Positions 9,085-16,263 of a stretch of 23,118 nucleotides of DNA are shown here, in pieces. How positions within the stretch are numbered: position 1 is the stretch's first letter; each line of letters starts with the position of its first letter. The notes below the pieces were generated by a model. The model had not been told where the DNA came from. It made no database searches and saw only the letters and a program-made list of their open reading frames with translations. The DNA is from Gammaproteobacteria bacterium (lineage in GTDB: Bacteria > Pseudomonadota > Gammaproteobacteria > Steroidobacterales > SZUA-146). The position numbers were made by a program, and so were the translations under genes. The stretch spans positions 1-23,118 of the forward strand of contig JABDLQ010000046.1 of NCBI GenBank assembly GCA_013002925.1. Reading direction: 5' to 3'.

Positions 9085-9629
9085 CGGTTGGGCTGAACCT
9101 GGTTGTCGCGGATATCGAACGGAGTTCGCGACGGGCGATCGATGGTTACCCCGGGGGCGGTTAGACTGTTGGGATCTTGCAATTCTTCGTCTGGAAGGCC
9201 TGCCCAGGGCCGCAAATTTGCATTGGGATTGTTCGTGCCAAGAAATGCAGACATTTCATACAGCACTTCATCGGGTCGTTCACTGGATGCCACCGATACG
9301 TCAACCCGTCGTAGTCCTTCAACCGGAGTATTCTTGATATCCATGTCCCAGCGAAATTGCTGGCCGGCCATATCTTCGTCACCATCCGAGCTTCCGGTCG
9401 CCGGTAAGCCGGGTTTGAGTCGCAGTTCTGTTATGGCATTCATCGCCACCCACCGGCCGTAAGTTGATTGCTGAGTGCGGCTCGCAATCTTGGCGGCTAA
9501 CGATACTTTGGTGGTTACCGCAACCAGTGCCAGCGCCACGATGAACATCGCAATCAGGGCTTCGATCAGGGTAAATCCGCGCATACGCTGATAACGCCTG
9601 CCCCGTGAGTAATCAGAGGCCAAATTCAT
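9081..9629 (-). CDS. gspI: Type II secretion minor pseudopilin I
   Basis: A 182-residue pseudopilin from ATG 9629, which has GAGGT at plus-strand 9638-9642, 8 nt upstream. The longest frame reaches 9785 but would lie largely inside gspH. A shorter start at 9584 (MRGFTLIEAL) lacks a Shine-Dalgarno sequence. With the chosen start the leader is 18 residues, longer than usual, ending MRG before FTLIEALIAMF with Glu at +5. The AMNAITELRL segment is characteristic of GspI. The C-terminal tail, rich in Pro and Asn (about residues 140-182), is longer than I expect for the family. GspI nucleates the pseudopilus tip with GspJ and GspK. The gene overlaps gspH by 17 bp. Confidence 0.93.
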   Translation of the reverse strand: MNLASDYSRGRRYQRMRGFTLIEALIAMFIVALALVAVTTKVSLAAKIASRTQQSTYGRWVAMNAITELRLKPGLPATGSSDGDEDMAGQQFRWDMDIKNTPVEGLRRVDVSVASSERPDEVLYEMSAFLGTNNPNANLRPWAGLPDEELQDPNSLTAPGVTIDRPSRTPFDIRDNQVQPNR

Positions 9630-10176
9630 GACGAATGACCTCACGTTCCCCTTCGGGAGTTGCGTGTAATTGCAGTGCCGCCGTAACCCCTTCGGCCTCA
9701 AAATAAATATCGAACGGTGTAATTTCCCCGCTCGATAGCAATAAGATCTGGGGGGTTGGGATGATCTGTTCTTCGTCCGCATCATCCTCCGGATTCTCGT
9801 CCGGGTCCTCCTCGGGATCCGGCCAGGTCACCGAACTTTCCTCGACGCTGATGTCCATGCGAATTTTCCCGGGTAACGTCCGCGTGCGAAACAGTTTTTC
9901 CGTTTCCATGCTCAGCCACCGTTGCTGCAATTGATCAAACATATAAAAACTGTAGCTGTCAGGATCAACGGAGATGCCGAGATCACGTCCCTGTAAAAGA
10001 GCCTCTTCGGATGCCAGTCGCACGAGTGCGTTCATGCGCCGTACCTCTTCGGCCATGCGTTTCTCAGGATTCAGATTCAGGCGCAGCGCAATAGACGTAG
10101 TAATGACCGCAATCAGAATCAGTACGACCAGTACTTCGATCAGAGTCATACCCGATTGCGGCAACTTGGATTGCAT
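9613..10176 (-). CDS. gspH: Type II secretion minor pseudopilin H with acidic insert
   Basis: A 187-residue pseudopilin with leader MQSKLPQSG cut before MTLIEVLVVL, with Met at +1 and Glu at +5. The helix is followed by MNALVRLASEEALLQGRDLGI, a typical GspH segment, and a beta-rich C-terminal domain. GspH is thought to link the GspI-J-K tip to the GspG shaft. Unusually, residues 120-137 form a very acidic stretch: 12 of 18 residues are Asp or Glu, with Pro spaced through it. It probably forms an exposed loop in the periplasm and might bind calcium; that last point is inference. No convincing Shine-Dalgarno sequence precedes the ATG. gspG ends 35 bp upstream, so the two are likely co-transcribed. 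Confidence 0.92.
   Translation of the reverse strand: MQSKLPQSGMTLIEVLVVLILIAVITTSIALRLNLNPEKRMAEEVRRMNALVRLASEEALLQGRDLGISVDPDSYSFYMFDQLQQRWLSMETEKLFRTRTLPGKIRMDISVEESSVTWPDPEEDPDENPEDDADEEQIIPTPQILLLSSGEITPFDIYFEAEGVTAALQLHATPEGEREVIRHEFGL
9638..9642 (-). promoter_or_regulatory. Ribosome binding site that sets the gspI start
   Basis: On the minus strand this reads GAGGT, 8 nt ahead of ATG 9629 and inside the 3' end of gspH. It supports the 18-residue leader over the very short MRG leader from ATG 9584. Confidence 0.6.
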
Positions 10177-10211
10177 TTTTATGTCAGCCGAAGTGTGTGC
10201 GGGCAGAGGTC

Positions 10212-10688
10212 TTATTCATCGGAACTGTAGAAATCAGCATCTGGACCTTCGCCACCGGGCGTACCGTCCCGACCCAGTGTATAGACTTCGTATGGTTCGC
10301 CGGATTGTCCCGGAGACCGATACAGATAGTCACGCTGCCAGGGGTCTTTGATGCTTTTCTTTTTCAGATAACCACCGGCCGGATAGTTGCCTGTGCCGCC
10401 GCTTGGCGGAGTGAAAAGAGCCTGCAGACCCTGGTCTGTCGTAGGGTAGTTGTAATTGTCCAGTTGATACATGTCCAGAGCGCTGGACAGCGTGCTGATA
10501 TCAGTCTTGGCTTTTTGAATGCGTGACTGTTCAACCCGATTTAACACGGTCGGAGCAATGAGGGATGCCATGATGCCAAGAATCACGATCACCACCATGA
10601 TTTCCAGCAGAGTAAAGCCGCCCTGTCTGGGGTGTGTGTTGATATTCGATGAGGCCTTCAATTGCTTGAAACTGGGCTTGCAGAACAT
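10212..10688 (-). CDS. gspG: Type II secretion major pseudopilin G
   Basis: A 158-residue precursor of the major pseudopilin, the shaft subunit of the T2SS pseudopilus. The chosen start is ATG 10688, preceded by AAGGA 7 nt upstream (plus-strand 10696-10700); an ATG at 10718 is possible but has weaker context. Cleavage after Gly24 gives FTLLEIMVVIVILGIMASL, with Glu at +5. The rest is the GspG signature: DNYNYPTTDQGLQAL, DPWQRDYLY, and a C-terminal DGTPGGEGPDADFYSSD segment that corresponds to the family's calcium-binding loop. The 24-residue leader is long for this family. It is the first gene of the minus-strand operon, so the promoter should lie between it and the divergent rhombosortase gene. 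Confidence 0.98.
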   Translation of the reverse strand: MFCKPSFKQLKASSNINTHPRQGGFTLLEIMVVIVILGIMASLIAPTVLNRVEQSRIQKAKTDISTLSSALDMYQLDNYNYPTTDQGLQALFTPPSGGTGNYPAGGYLKKKSIKDPWQRDYLYRSPGQSGEPYEVYTLGRDGTPGGEGPDADFYSSDE

Positions 10689-10695
10689 CTGATTT

Positions 10696-10700
10696 TCCTT
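10696..10700 (-). promoter_or_regulatory. Ribosome binding site that sets the gspG start
   Basis: On the minus strand this reads AAGGA and lies 7 nt ahead of ATG 10688. It favours that start over the in-frame ATG at 10718. Confidence 0.7.
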
Positions 10701-10718
10701 GTGTAAATGTCGTAACAT

Positions 10719-10742
10719 GTGGCAATTGGATCAGCTTGCCAC
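10719..10742. promoter_or_regulatory. Perfect 7-bp inverted repeat in gspG/rrtA divergent region
   Basis: GTGGCAA at 10719-10725 and its exact reverse complement TTGCCAC at 10736-10742 are separated by 10 bp, so the arm centres are 17 bp apart. It sits in the 96-bp non-coding region between the divergent gspG and rrtA starts. The spacing is typical of a site for a dimeric regulator and makes it a candidate operator controlling one or both genes. The left arm lies 31 bp from the gspG ATG. I see no strong sigma-70 promoter on either strand; TTGCCA at 10736-10741 could be a -35 element for rrtA, but its -10 would be poor. Function is inference. Confidence 0.4.
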
Positions 10743-10784
10743 GAAAAAATTCCCTGCATTTTAACAGAAGAGGCGCATAAACCC

Positions 10785-11408
10785 TTGAACTGGATCACCG
10801 AAAATCAAGGAAAATTGCCCCTGGTCGTTTTTCTCACGGTTGCAGCGCTTGTACTGGCCGCAGGAGGTGAGGACTGGCGGCACCTGCTGCGCTTTGACCG
10901 GCTTGCGATAGCTGACGGTGAATGGTGGCGCTGGGTCACGGCGCACCTGGTGCATTCCGGATGGTCACACACAGCCATGAATCTGGCTGGCTTGTGGGTG
11001 GTGTGGCTGTTGTTCAGCCAGCGCTTGCGCGGTTGGCCGGGGGTCTTTATTGCAATCGTGTGCATCGGTGTTATGGATGCAGGTTTCTGGTTTCGTGATA
11101 CACAGCTGGGCTGGTACGTCGGTATGTCAGGGCTGTTACATGGTTTTTTTGCCGCTGGTGCCTGGGATGAGCTATGGAAAGGGATACGCGGCGGTGGCCT
11201 ACTGGTGCTGGCGGTGGTTGCCAAGCTCCTCTACGAGCAGTTTTTTGGGGCTCTGCCTCTCACAGCCGCGGGCAGCGGCGGACCCGTGTGGGTGAACTCG
11301 CATCTGTACGGTGCCTTGGGTGGGTTTCTCGCCGCGACACTGTTAAATTTGAAGACCGCTTTTCGGCCCCGGTGGTCCGCCGAACACACTCACAATGGAG
11401 ATGCCTGA
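10785..11408 (+). CDS. rrtA: Rhombosortase (rhomboid-family protease for GlyGly-CTERM proteins)
   Basis: A 207-residue, highly hydrophobic membrane protein of the rhomboid serine protease family. The N-terminal segment is followed by FDRLAIADGEWWRW and HLVHSGWSHTAMNLAGL (about residues 54-70), the rhomboid H...H...N motif. GMSGLLHG (113-120) supplies the Ser115 nucleophile, and NSHLYGALGG supplies His173. The GxSGLLHG form and the short length are typical of rhombosortases, which cut the C-terminal GlyGly-CTERM sorting tail of exported proteins in the inner membrane. The start was taken as TTG 10785, with AGAGG at 10769-10773; a GTG at 10719 would add 22 unlikely residues and would cover the divergent control region. 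The gene diverges from gspG and ends exactly where fabD begins. Rhombosortase versus another small rhomboid is the main uncertainty. Confidence 0.86.
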   Translation: MNWITENQGKLPLVVFLTVAALVLAAGGEDWRHLLRFDRLAIADGEWWRWVTAHLVHSGWSHTAMNLAGLWVVWLLFSQRLRGWPGVFIAIVCIGVMDAGFWFRDTQLGWYVGMSGLLHGFFAAGAWDELWKGIRGGGLLVLAVVAKLLYEQFFGALPLTAAGSGGPVWVNSHLYGALGGFLAATLLNLKTAFRPRWSAEHTHNGDA

Positions 11409-12359
11409 ATGAGCTTTGCAATGATGTTTCCCGGACAGGGTTCCCAATCCGTCGGCATGTTGCAGGAACTGGCAGAAGCCAGCGACATCGTGGGTGCCAC
11501 CTTTGGCGAGGCCAGTGATGTGCTGGGCTATGATGTGTGGCAACTGGCCTGTGAAGGCCCCGCGGAGGAGCAGGGCCGCACGGCAAAGACGCAGCCGTTA
11601 ATCCTGACCGCCAGCGTCGCGGTGTGGCGGCTGTGGTGCGCACGATCTGATGCACGCCCGGCAGTAGTAGCGGGACATAGCCTCGGAGAATACAGCGCGC
11701 TCGTGTGTGCAGGAGCCCTGGATTTTTCCGAAGCTGTCCAGCTGGTTGCAACGCGCGGAGCCTTGATGCAGCAGGCCGTGCCTCAGGGAAGTGGTGCAAT
11801 GGCGGCCGTACTGGGGCTGGATGATGATGCGGTGATTGCTGTGTGCACCGACAACTCGGGCGACGGGACGGTCGAAGCGGTGAATTTTAATTCTCCTGGT
11901 CAGGTGGTCATCGCCGGAGATCGGCATGCGGTTGAACGGGCTTGTACTGCGGCGAAGGAGGCGGGGGCCCGGCGTGCCCAAATGCTACCGGTCAGTGTGC
12001 CGGCACACAGCTCGCTGATGCGCCCGGCCGCTGAAGAATTTGCATCGGTGCTTGCCGGCACGACACTGACGCAGCCGCAGATAGAAGTACTGCATAACGT
12101 TGGTGTGGACCAGGTCAGCGATATCCGGGATGCGCTGACGCGCCAGTTGTATCACCCGGTGCCGTGGACTCAAATTGTCCGGACACTGGCGGTTCGGGAC
12201 ATCCGGCTGCTGCTTGAATGTGGTCCGGGCAGGGTGCTGACCGGACTGGCCCGCCGCGTCGATAAATCATTGCAGGGTCTGTCATTGCATACGCCGGAGG
12301 CAATGACCAGCGCCATTGAATTGGTAACGTCGTCCACGCAATCAGGAGATCACCCATGA
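11409..12359 (+). CDS. fabD: Malonyl-CoA:ACP transacylase
   Basis: A 316-residue cytoplasmic enzyme that moves malonyl from CoA to acyl carrier protein, making the extender unit for fatty-acid synthesis. The sequence is close to E. coli FabD throughout. It has FPGQGSQ near the N-terminus, GHSLGEYSALVCAG with nucleophile Ser91, Arg116 in the ATRGALMQ segment, NFNSPGQVVIAG, and VSVPAHSSLM with catalytic His200. The ATG follows the rrtA stop with no gap and has GGAG at 11397-11400. The stop overlaps fabG by 4 bp. In many gammaproteobacteria plsX and fabH stand upstream; here rrtA does. fabD expression therefore probably depends on transcription through rrtA, unless a promoter lies inside that gene. 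Confidence 0.98.
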   Translation: MSFAMMFPGQGSQSVGMLQELAEASDIVGATFGEASDVLGYDVWQLACEGPAEEQGRTAKTQPLILTASVAVWRLWCARSDARPAVVAGHSLGEYSALVCAGALDFSEAVQLVATRGALMQQAVPQGSGAMAAVLGLDDDAVIAVCTDNSGDGTVEAVNFNSPGQVVIAGDRHAVERACTAAKEAGARRAQMLPVSVPAHSSLMRPAAEEFASVLAGTTLTQPQIEVLHNVGVDQVSDIRDALTRQLYHPVPWTQIVRTLAVRDIRLLLECGPGRVLTGLARRVDKSLQGLSLHTPEAMTSAIELVTSSTQSGDHP

Positions 12360-13114
12360 GCCAGCTGCATCTGTCGTTAGAGCACAAAGTCGCTTTGGTA
12401 ACGGGCGCGAGCCGCGGAATTGGCCAATGCATCGCCGCCACCCTTGGGGCTGCTGGTGCCACCGTGGTCGGCACCGCCACTACGTCGGATGGCGCGGCAA
12501 GGATCACACAAAGTCTCGAGGCCGCGGGGGTGCGCGGCAGGGGGGAGTGCCTGGATGTCACAGATCCGGACAATGTTGCGGCGGTGATGAAAAACCTGGC
12601 CAATGACGAGCTTCAACCGCTGATTCTGGTCAATAATGCCGGAATCACGCGCGACGGCTTGTTACTGCGCATGAAAGACGACGAATGGCAGCAAATTATT
12701 GATACGAATCTATCCGCAGTGTTCCGCCTGTCCCGCGCCTGTCTCAGGGGCATGATGAAAGCCCGTTTCGGGCGTATCATCAACATCGGATCTGTCGTGG
12801 GCACAATGGGCAACCCTGGGCAGGCCAACTACGCGGCAGCCAAGGCGGGTGTCATCGGCTTTAGCAAAGCACTGGCCCAGGAAGTTGGTAGCCGCGGAGT
12901 TACAGTAAATACAGTTGCTCCAGGCTTTATTCAAACCGATATGACCGCTGCGCTGAATGCCGGCCAGCGCACGGATCTGGAGGCCAAAATTCCTCTGGGG
13001 CGGCTTGGAGAACCTGAAGATATCGCGGCCAGCGTAGCATTTCTGGCGTCAGATTTCGGAGCCTATATTACCGGAGAAACCCTTCATGTGAATGGCGGCA
13101 TGTATATGGCGTGA
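12356..13114 (+). CDS. fabG: 3-oxoacyl-ACP reductase
   Basis: A 252-residue NADPH-dependent short-chain dehydrogenase that reduces 3-oxoacyl-ACP to 3-hydroxyacyl-ACP in each round of chain elongation. It has the TGASRGIG nucleotide-binding motif (residues 16-23), NNAG (93-96), and the catalytic Ser146, Tyr159 and Lys163 in INIGSVVGT and NYAAAKAG. The GGMYMA C-terminus is typical of FabG. The start is fixed by AGGAG at 12344-12348 and by the 4-bp overlap with fabD. Its place between fabD and acpP separates it from the many other short-chain reductases. Confidence 0.98.
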   Translation: MSQLHLSLEHKVALVTGASRGIGQCIAATLGAAGATVVGTATTSDGAARITQSLEAAGVRGRGECLDVTDPDNVAAVMKNLANDELQPLILVNNAGITRDGLLLRMKDDEWQQIIDTNLSAVFRLSRACLRGMMKARFGRIINIGSVVGTMGNPGQANYAAAKAGVIGFSKALAQEVGSRGVTVNTVAPGFIQTDMTAALNAGQRTDLEAKIPLGRLGEPEDIAASVAFLASDFGAYITGETLHVNGGMYMA

Positions 13115-13214
13115 CAGGACAAATCATCGTAGTAGCACATCGCTGGTTAATCTCTTACACTATCGGCGCGGCCAGGTGGCCGGGTAACACGGTTAATCCG
13201 AGAGGAAATGGGTA

Positions 13215-13448
13215 ATGAGTATAGAAACACAAGTCATCAAAATCGTGGCGGATCAGTTGGGTATCAAAGAAGATACCATCAAGAATGATTCGTCTTTCGT
13301 AGACGATCTTGGTGCTGATTCGCTCGATACAGTGGAATTGGTCATGGCACTCGAAGAAGAGTTCGAATGCGAAATTCCGGATGAAGAAGCTGAAAAAATC
13401 ACCACGGTGCAACTGGCGATTGATTACATCAGCAATCATCAGGGTTGA
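13215..13448 (+). CDS. acpP: Acyl carrier protein
   Basis: A 77-residue acidic protein that carries growing acyl chains on a phosphopantetheine arm. The attachment site is Ser36 in GADSLDTVEL. The whole sequence follows the four-helix ACP pattern and is near-identical in style to E. coli AcpP. A strong ribosome site, AGAGGA (13201-13206), precedes the ATG by 8 nt, which suits a very abundant protein. The 100-bp gap after fabG may hold its own promoter: TACACT at 13156-13161 is a reasonable -10, but no good -35 is seen. A small GC-rich hairpin (CGGCC, four-base loop, GGCCG) lies just downstream in the presumed leader. The 116-bp gap to fabF shows no clear terminator. Confidence 0.99.
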   Translation: MSIETQVIKIVADQLGIKEDTIKNDSSFVDDLGADSLDTVELVMALEEEFECEIPDEEAEKITTVQLAIDYISNHQG

Positions 13449-13564
13449 TGTAGCTTCACCCCATTGATCTCAAAGATATGGCGGCGATTCCGGCGATGTA
13501 ATCATTGCGGTGTCGTCGCTGTTTTGTTTCCGCGCGCTGAATGTTGGTAAACAGGGCAGGTCAG

Positions 13565-14806
13565 ATGTCAAAACGTCGAGTGGTAATAACAGGACTGGGA
13601 ACCGTGTCGCCGGTGGGTAACTCGGTGGAAGTGGCATGGCAGAATGTCATTGCAGGACGCAGCGGTATTGGTGCCATACGAAGCTTTGATGTTGAAAAGT
13701 TTTCCACCCGGATTGCCGGTGAGGTGCGTGATTTTGACCCCGCTGAGTATCTTGATGCAAAACACATACGCAAGACCGATGGCTTTATCCATTACGGGGT
13801 TGCCGCATCGAAACAGGCGTGGGCAGATTCCGGTTTGTCAACCGAGAGCAGCGACGCGAACCGAATAGGGGTTGCGGTCGGAGCAGGTATCGGCGGCATC
13901 TCCACCATCGAGGCAAATTACGAAAAGTACCGGGCCTCGGAATCCCCGCGTCGTATCTCACCCTTTTTCATACCTGGCTCCATTATCAATATGGTCTCCG
14001 GTCATGTCAGTATCGATCTGGGTCTGCATGGACCCAATTACGCAATTGTCACGGCGTGTACCACAGCAACGCACAACATCGGTTTTGCAGCGCGTGCGAT
14101 TGCCTACGGCGATGCCGACGCGATGATCGCCGGTGGCTCCGAAATGGCAACGAGTGCATTGGGACTGGGCGGTTTTTGCTCGGCCAAAGCACTGTCAGTG
14201 CGCAATGATGAGCCGCATTTAGCCAGTCGACCCTGGGACAAAGACCGCGACGGATTCGTTCTCAGCGATGGTGCCGGGGTCGTCGTCCTGGAAGAGTATG
14301 AGCACGCTAAGGCGCGCGGCGCCGACATCTATGCCGAATTGATTGGTTTTGGCATGAGTGGCGATGCCCATCATATTACCGCGCCAGTGGAGGACGGTTC
14401 GGGCGCTGCGCTGTGTATGACCAATGCACTCAATGATGCAGCCATAGCACCTGAAAAAGTCGATTATATTAATGCTCATGGGACCTCTACACCGCTGGGT
14501 GATCGTGCAGAGACGATGGCGGTGCGCCGCACTTTTGGCAGTGCGGCGGACAAACTGATGGTGAGTTCCACAAAATCCGTGACCGGTCATTTGCTGGGGG
14601 CAGCGGGTGGCGTCGAGGCCATTTACAGTATCTTGGCTATCCGTGACCAGGTCGTGCCACCGACGATCAACCTGGATGAAGCGGGCGAGGGTTGTGACCT
14701 GGATTACGTGCCCAACACGGCCCGGGAGAGCACAGTCGACGTGGCGATGTCGAACTCCTTTGGATTCGGGGGCACCAACGGTACGCTGGTGTTTGCACGG
14801 CTGTAG
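13565..14806 (+). CDS. fabF: 3-oxoacyl-ACP synthase II
   Basis: A 413-residue condensing enzyme that elongates acyl-ACP with malonyl-ACP. The start at ATG 13565 gives MSKRRVVITGLG, matching E. coli FabF from its first residue; an ATG at 13541 would add eight residues without a ribosome site. The catalytic triad is present: Cys165 in VTACTTATHN, His305 in NAHGTSTPLGD and His342 in TGHLLGAAGG, with Lys337 in STKS. The sequence after the active Cys is TTATH where E. coli has TSGVH, a small change beside the acyl pocket. The chain ends with the NSFGFGGTNG glycine loop. It completes the fabD-fabG-acpP-fabF set. Confidence 0.98.
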   Translation: MSKRRVVITGLGTVSPVGNSVEVAWQNVIAGRSGIGAIRSFDVEKFSTRIAGEVRDFDPAEYLDAKHIRKTDGFIHYGVAASKQAWADSGLSTESSDANRIGVAVGAGIGGISTIEANYEKYRASESPRRISPFFIPGSIINMVSGHVSIDLGLHGPNYAIVTACTTATHNIGFAARAIAYGDADAMIAGGSEMATSALGLGGFCSAKALSVRNDEPHLASRPWDKDRDGFVLSDGAGVVVLEEYEHAKARGADIYAELIGFGMSGDAHHITAPVEDGSGAALCMTNALNDAAIAPEKVDYINAHGTSTPLGDRAETMAVRRTFGSAADKLMVSSTKSVTGHLLGAAGGVEAIYSILAIRDQVVPPTINLDEAGEGCDLDYVPNTARESTVDVAMSNSFGFGGTNGTLVFARL

Positions 14807-14880
14807 TCAGCTTACTTTGATAGTGACCCGCCGAACACACCGGACCCCTGCATGTTAGATGTTCATACGCTGATTTACAG

Positions 14881-16263
14881 ATGACTGTGGATTATGCAGA
14901 CGCGGTGGTTCAGCAGCTTGATCACCGTCCCGACATGGTGGCGCTACACCGTCGCTACCCCCGTCAATATCCGTTTATCCTGGAAAGTGCCGCAGATGGA
15001 ACACCGCAAGGGCGCTTTGATATCCTGTTTGCGTTTCCCGAAGATGAAATTTCACTGCAGGCCGATCGTCGGGGGTTTGCCGGCAAGCGTGATTTTTTAA
15101 ACGAACTGGATCGCCAGCTTGAAAATTTTGGGCGCGCCCGGTCCCGCACCGACTCGAGCCAGTTCCTGCCGTTTCGGGGCGGCTGGTTCGTCTATCTTGG
15201 CTATGAGCTTGCACAGCAAATAGAACCCACACTGGACTTGCCTTTGCCAACCACGGTGCCGACCGCCTTTGCTGTGCGCATTCCCGTTGCGCTGGTGTAC
15301 TGTCACACCACGGGGAGCAGCTGGGTGGTTACCGAGCAAGGTTACGAGGCGGCGCACAAAAAGATTCTGCACGACCTTGCCGGACTACGTAGTCACAAGG
15401 TAACGCGGCGCGCACTGTTGGAAAACCCGCTGACCGAAGATCCTCCGGAAGATTTTGTTGATGCCGTAAAAAAGGTCAAGCGTCACATCATTGACGGGGA
15501 TGTGTTTCAGGTCAATCTGTCGCGTGCATGGCGGGGGGAGGTGATTGACAGCTGGCATGATGCGGAAATGTATCGTCGCCTGCGCAGAGCAAACCCCGGA
15601 CCTTTTGCGGGTCTGGCAGTATGGAACGATCTGGCGATTATCAGTTCATCCCCGGAGCGACTGATTCGACTGGGGGAAGGTCGCATCGAGACCCGGCCCA
15701 TTGCCGGCACACGGCCACGCGGCGATGCCGAAGCCCTGGATGCGGCCTTATCGCGCGAGCTCATCGGTCATCCCAAGGAGCGCGCTGAGCACGTGATGCT
15801 GATTGATCTTGAGCGCAATGACCTCGGGCGCGTGTGTCGACCGGGCTCGGTGAAGGTGGACGAACTCATGGTCATCGAATCCTATGCCCATGTGCACCAC
15901 ATCGTGTCAAATGTTTGCGGTGAGTTGCGCGCAGATGTAACACCCGGTGAAGCAATTCGCGCCACGTTTCCGGGCGGCACGATTACCGGCTGCCCAAAAG
16001 TGAGGTGCATGGAAATTATTGCTGCACTCGAGCGTACCCCGCGAGGGCCGTATACCGGATCGATGGGTTACCTCAATCACGATGGATCAGGAGACCTGAA
16101 TATTCTGATTCGCACGATCGTACGCGCCAAAAGCGCGCTGAGCCTGCGAGCTGGTGCCGGGATCGTCGCTGATTCGGATCCGTACAAAGAGCTTGCCGAA
16201 ACAGGCTTTAAAGCCAAAGGCCTCATCAAAGCTATAGCGAGTGACACGTGTCATGCAAAATAA
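14881..16263 (+). CDS. pabB: Aminodeoxychorismate synthase component I
   Basis: A 460-residue chorismate-binding enzyme that, with a glutamine amidotransferase (PabA, not in this window), forms 4-amino-4-deoxychorismate for folate synthesis. C-terminal motifs include FQVNLSRAW, SSSPERLI, HHIVS with His340, ERNDLGRV and FPGGTITGCPKVRCMEII. The GGTITG form is PabB-like rather than TrpE-like (LSGAPK), and pabC follows at once, so PabB is preferred over anthranilate synthase. The odd point is TRPIAGT at 271-277: E. coli PabB has PIKGT, where the Lys is the nucleophile, and TrpE has Ala. No clear ribosome site precedes ATG 14881. The frame is open a little further upstream but offers no ATG or GTG there. 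Confidence 0.92.
   Translation: MTVDYADAVVQQLDHRPDMVALHRRYPRQYPFILESAADGTPQGRFDILFAFPEDEISLQADRRGFAGKRDFLNELDRQLENFGRARSRTDSSQFLPFRGGWFVYLGYELAQQIEPTLDLPLPTTVPTAFAVRIPVALVYCHTTGSSWVVTEQGYEAAHKKILHDLAGLRSHKVTRRALLENPLTEDPPEDFVDAVKKVKRHIIDGDVFQVNLSRAWRGEVIDSWHDAEMYRRLRRANPGPFAGLAVWNDLAIISSSPERLIRLGEGRIETRPIAGTRPRGDAEALDAALSRELIGHPKERAEHVMLIDLERNDLGRVCRPGSVKVDELMVIESYAHVHHIVSNVCGELRADVTPGEAIRATFPGGTITGCPKVRCMEIIAALERTPRGPYTGSMGYLNHDGSGDLNILIRTIVRAKSALSLRAGAGIVADSDPYKELAETGFKAKGLIKAIASDTCHAK

Noticed and set aside
10719..10784. Upstream GTG extension of rrtA
   Set aside because: It would add 22 residues unlike the family and would begin in the dyad; TTG 10785 has a ribosome site and fits the family length.
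11260..11799. 179-residue open frame on the minus strand across the rrtA/fabD boundary
   Set aside because: It is opposite conserved codons of two well-supported genes, and its composition (His, Arg, Pro, Ala rich) is typical of antisense shadow frames.
14801..14825. Terminator after fabF (GCTG-TAGT-CAGC)
   Set aside because: The stem is only about 4 bp and no U run follows.
14881..16263. Anthranilate synthase component I (trpE) instead of pabB
   Set aside because: PIAGT is TrpE-like, but GGTITGCPKVRCMEII and the overlap with pabC favour pabB.
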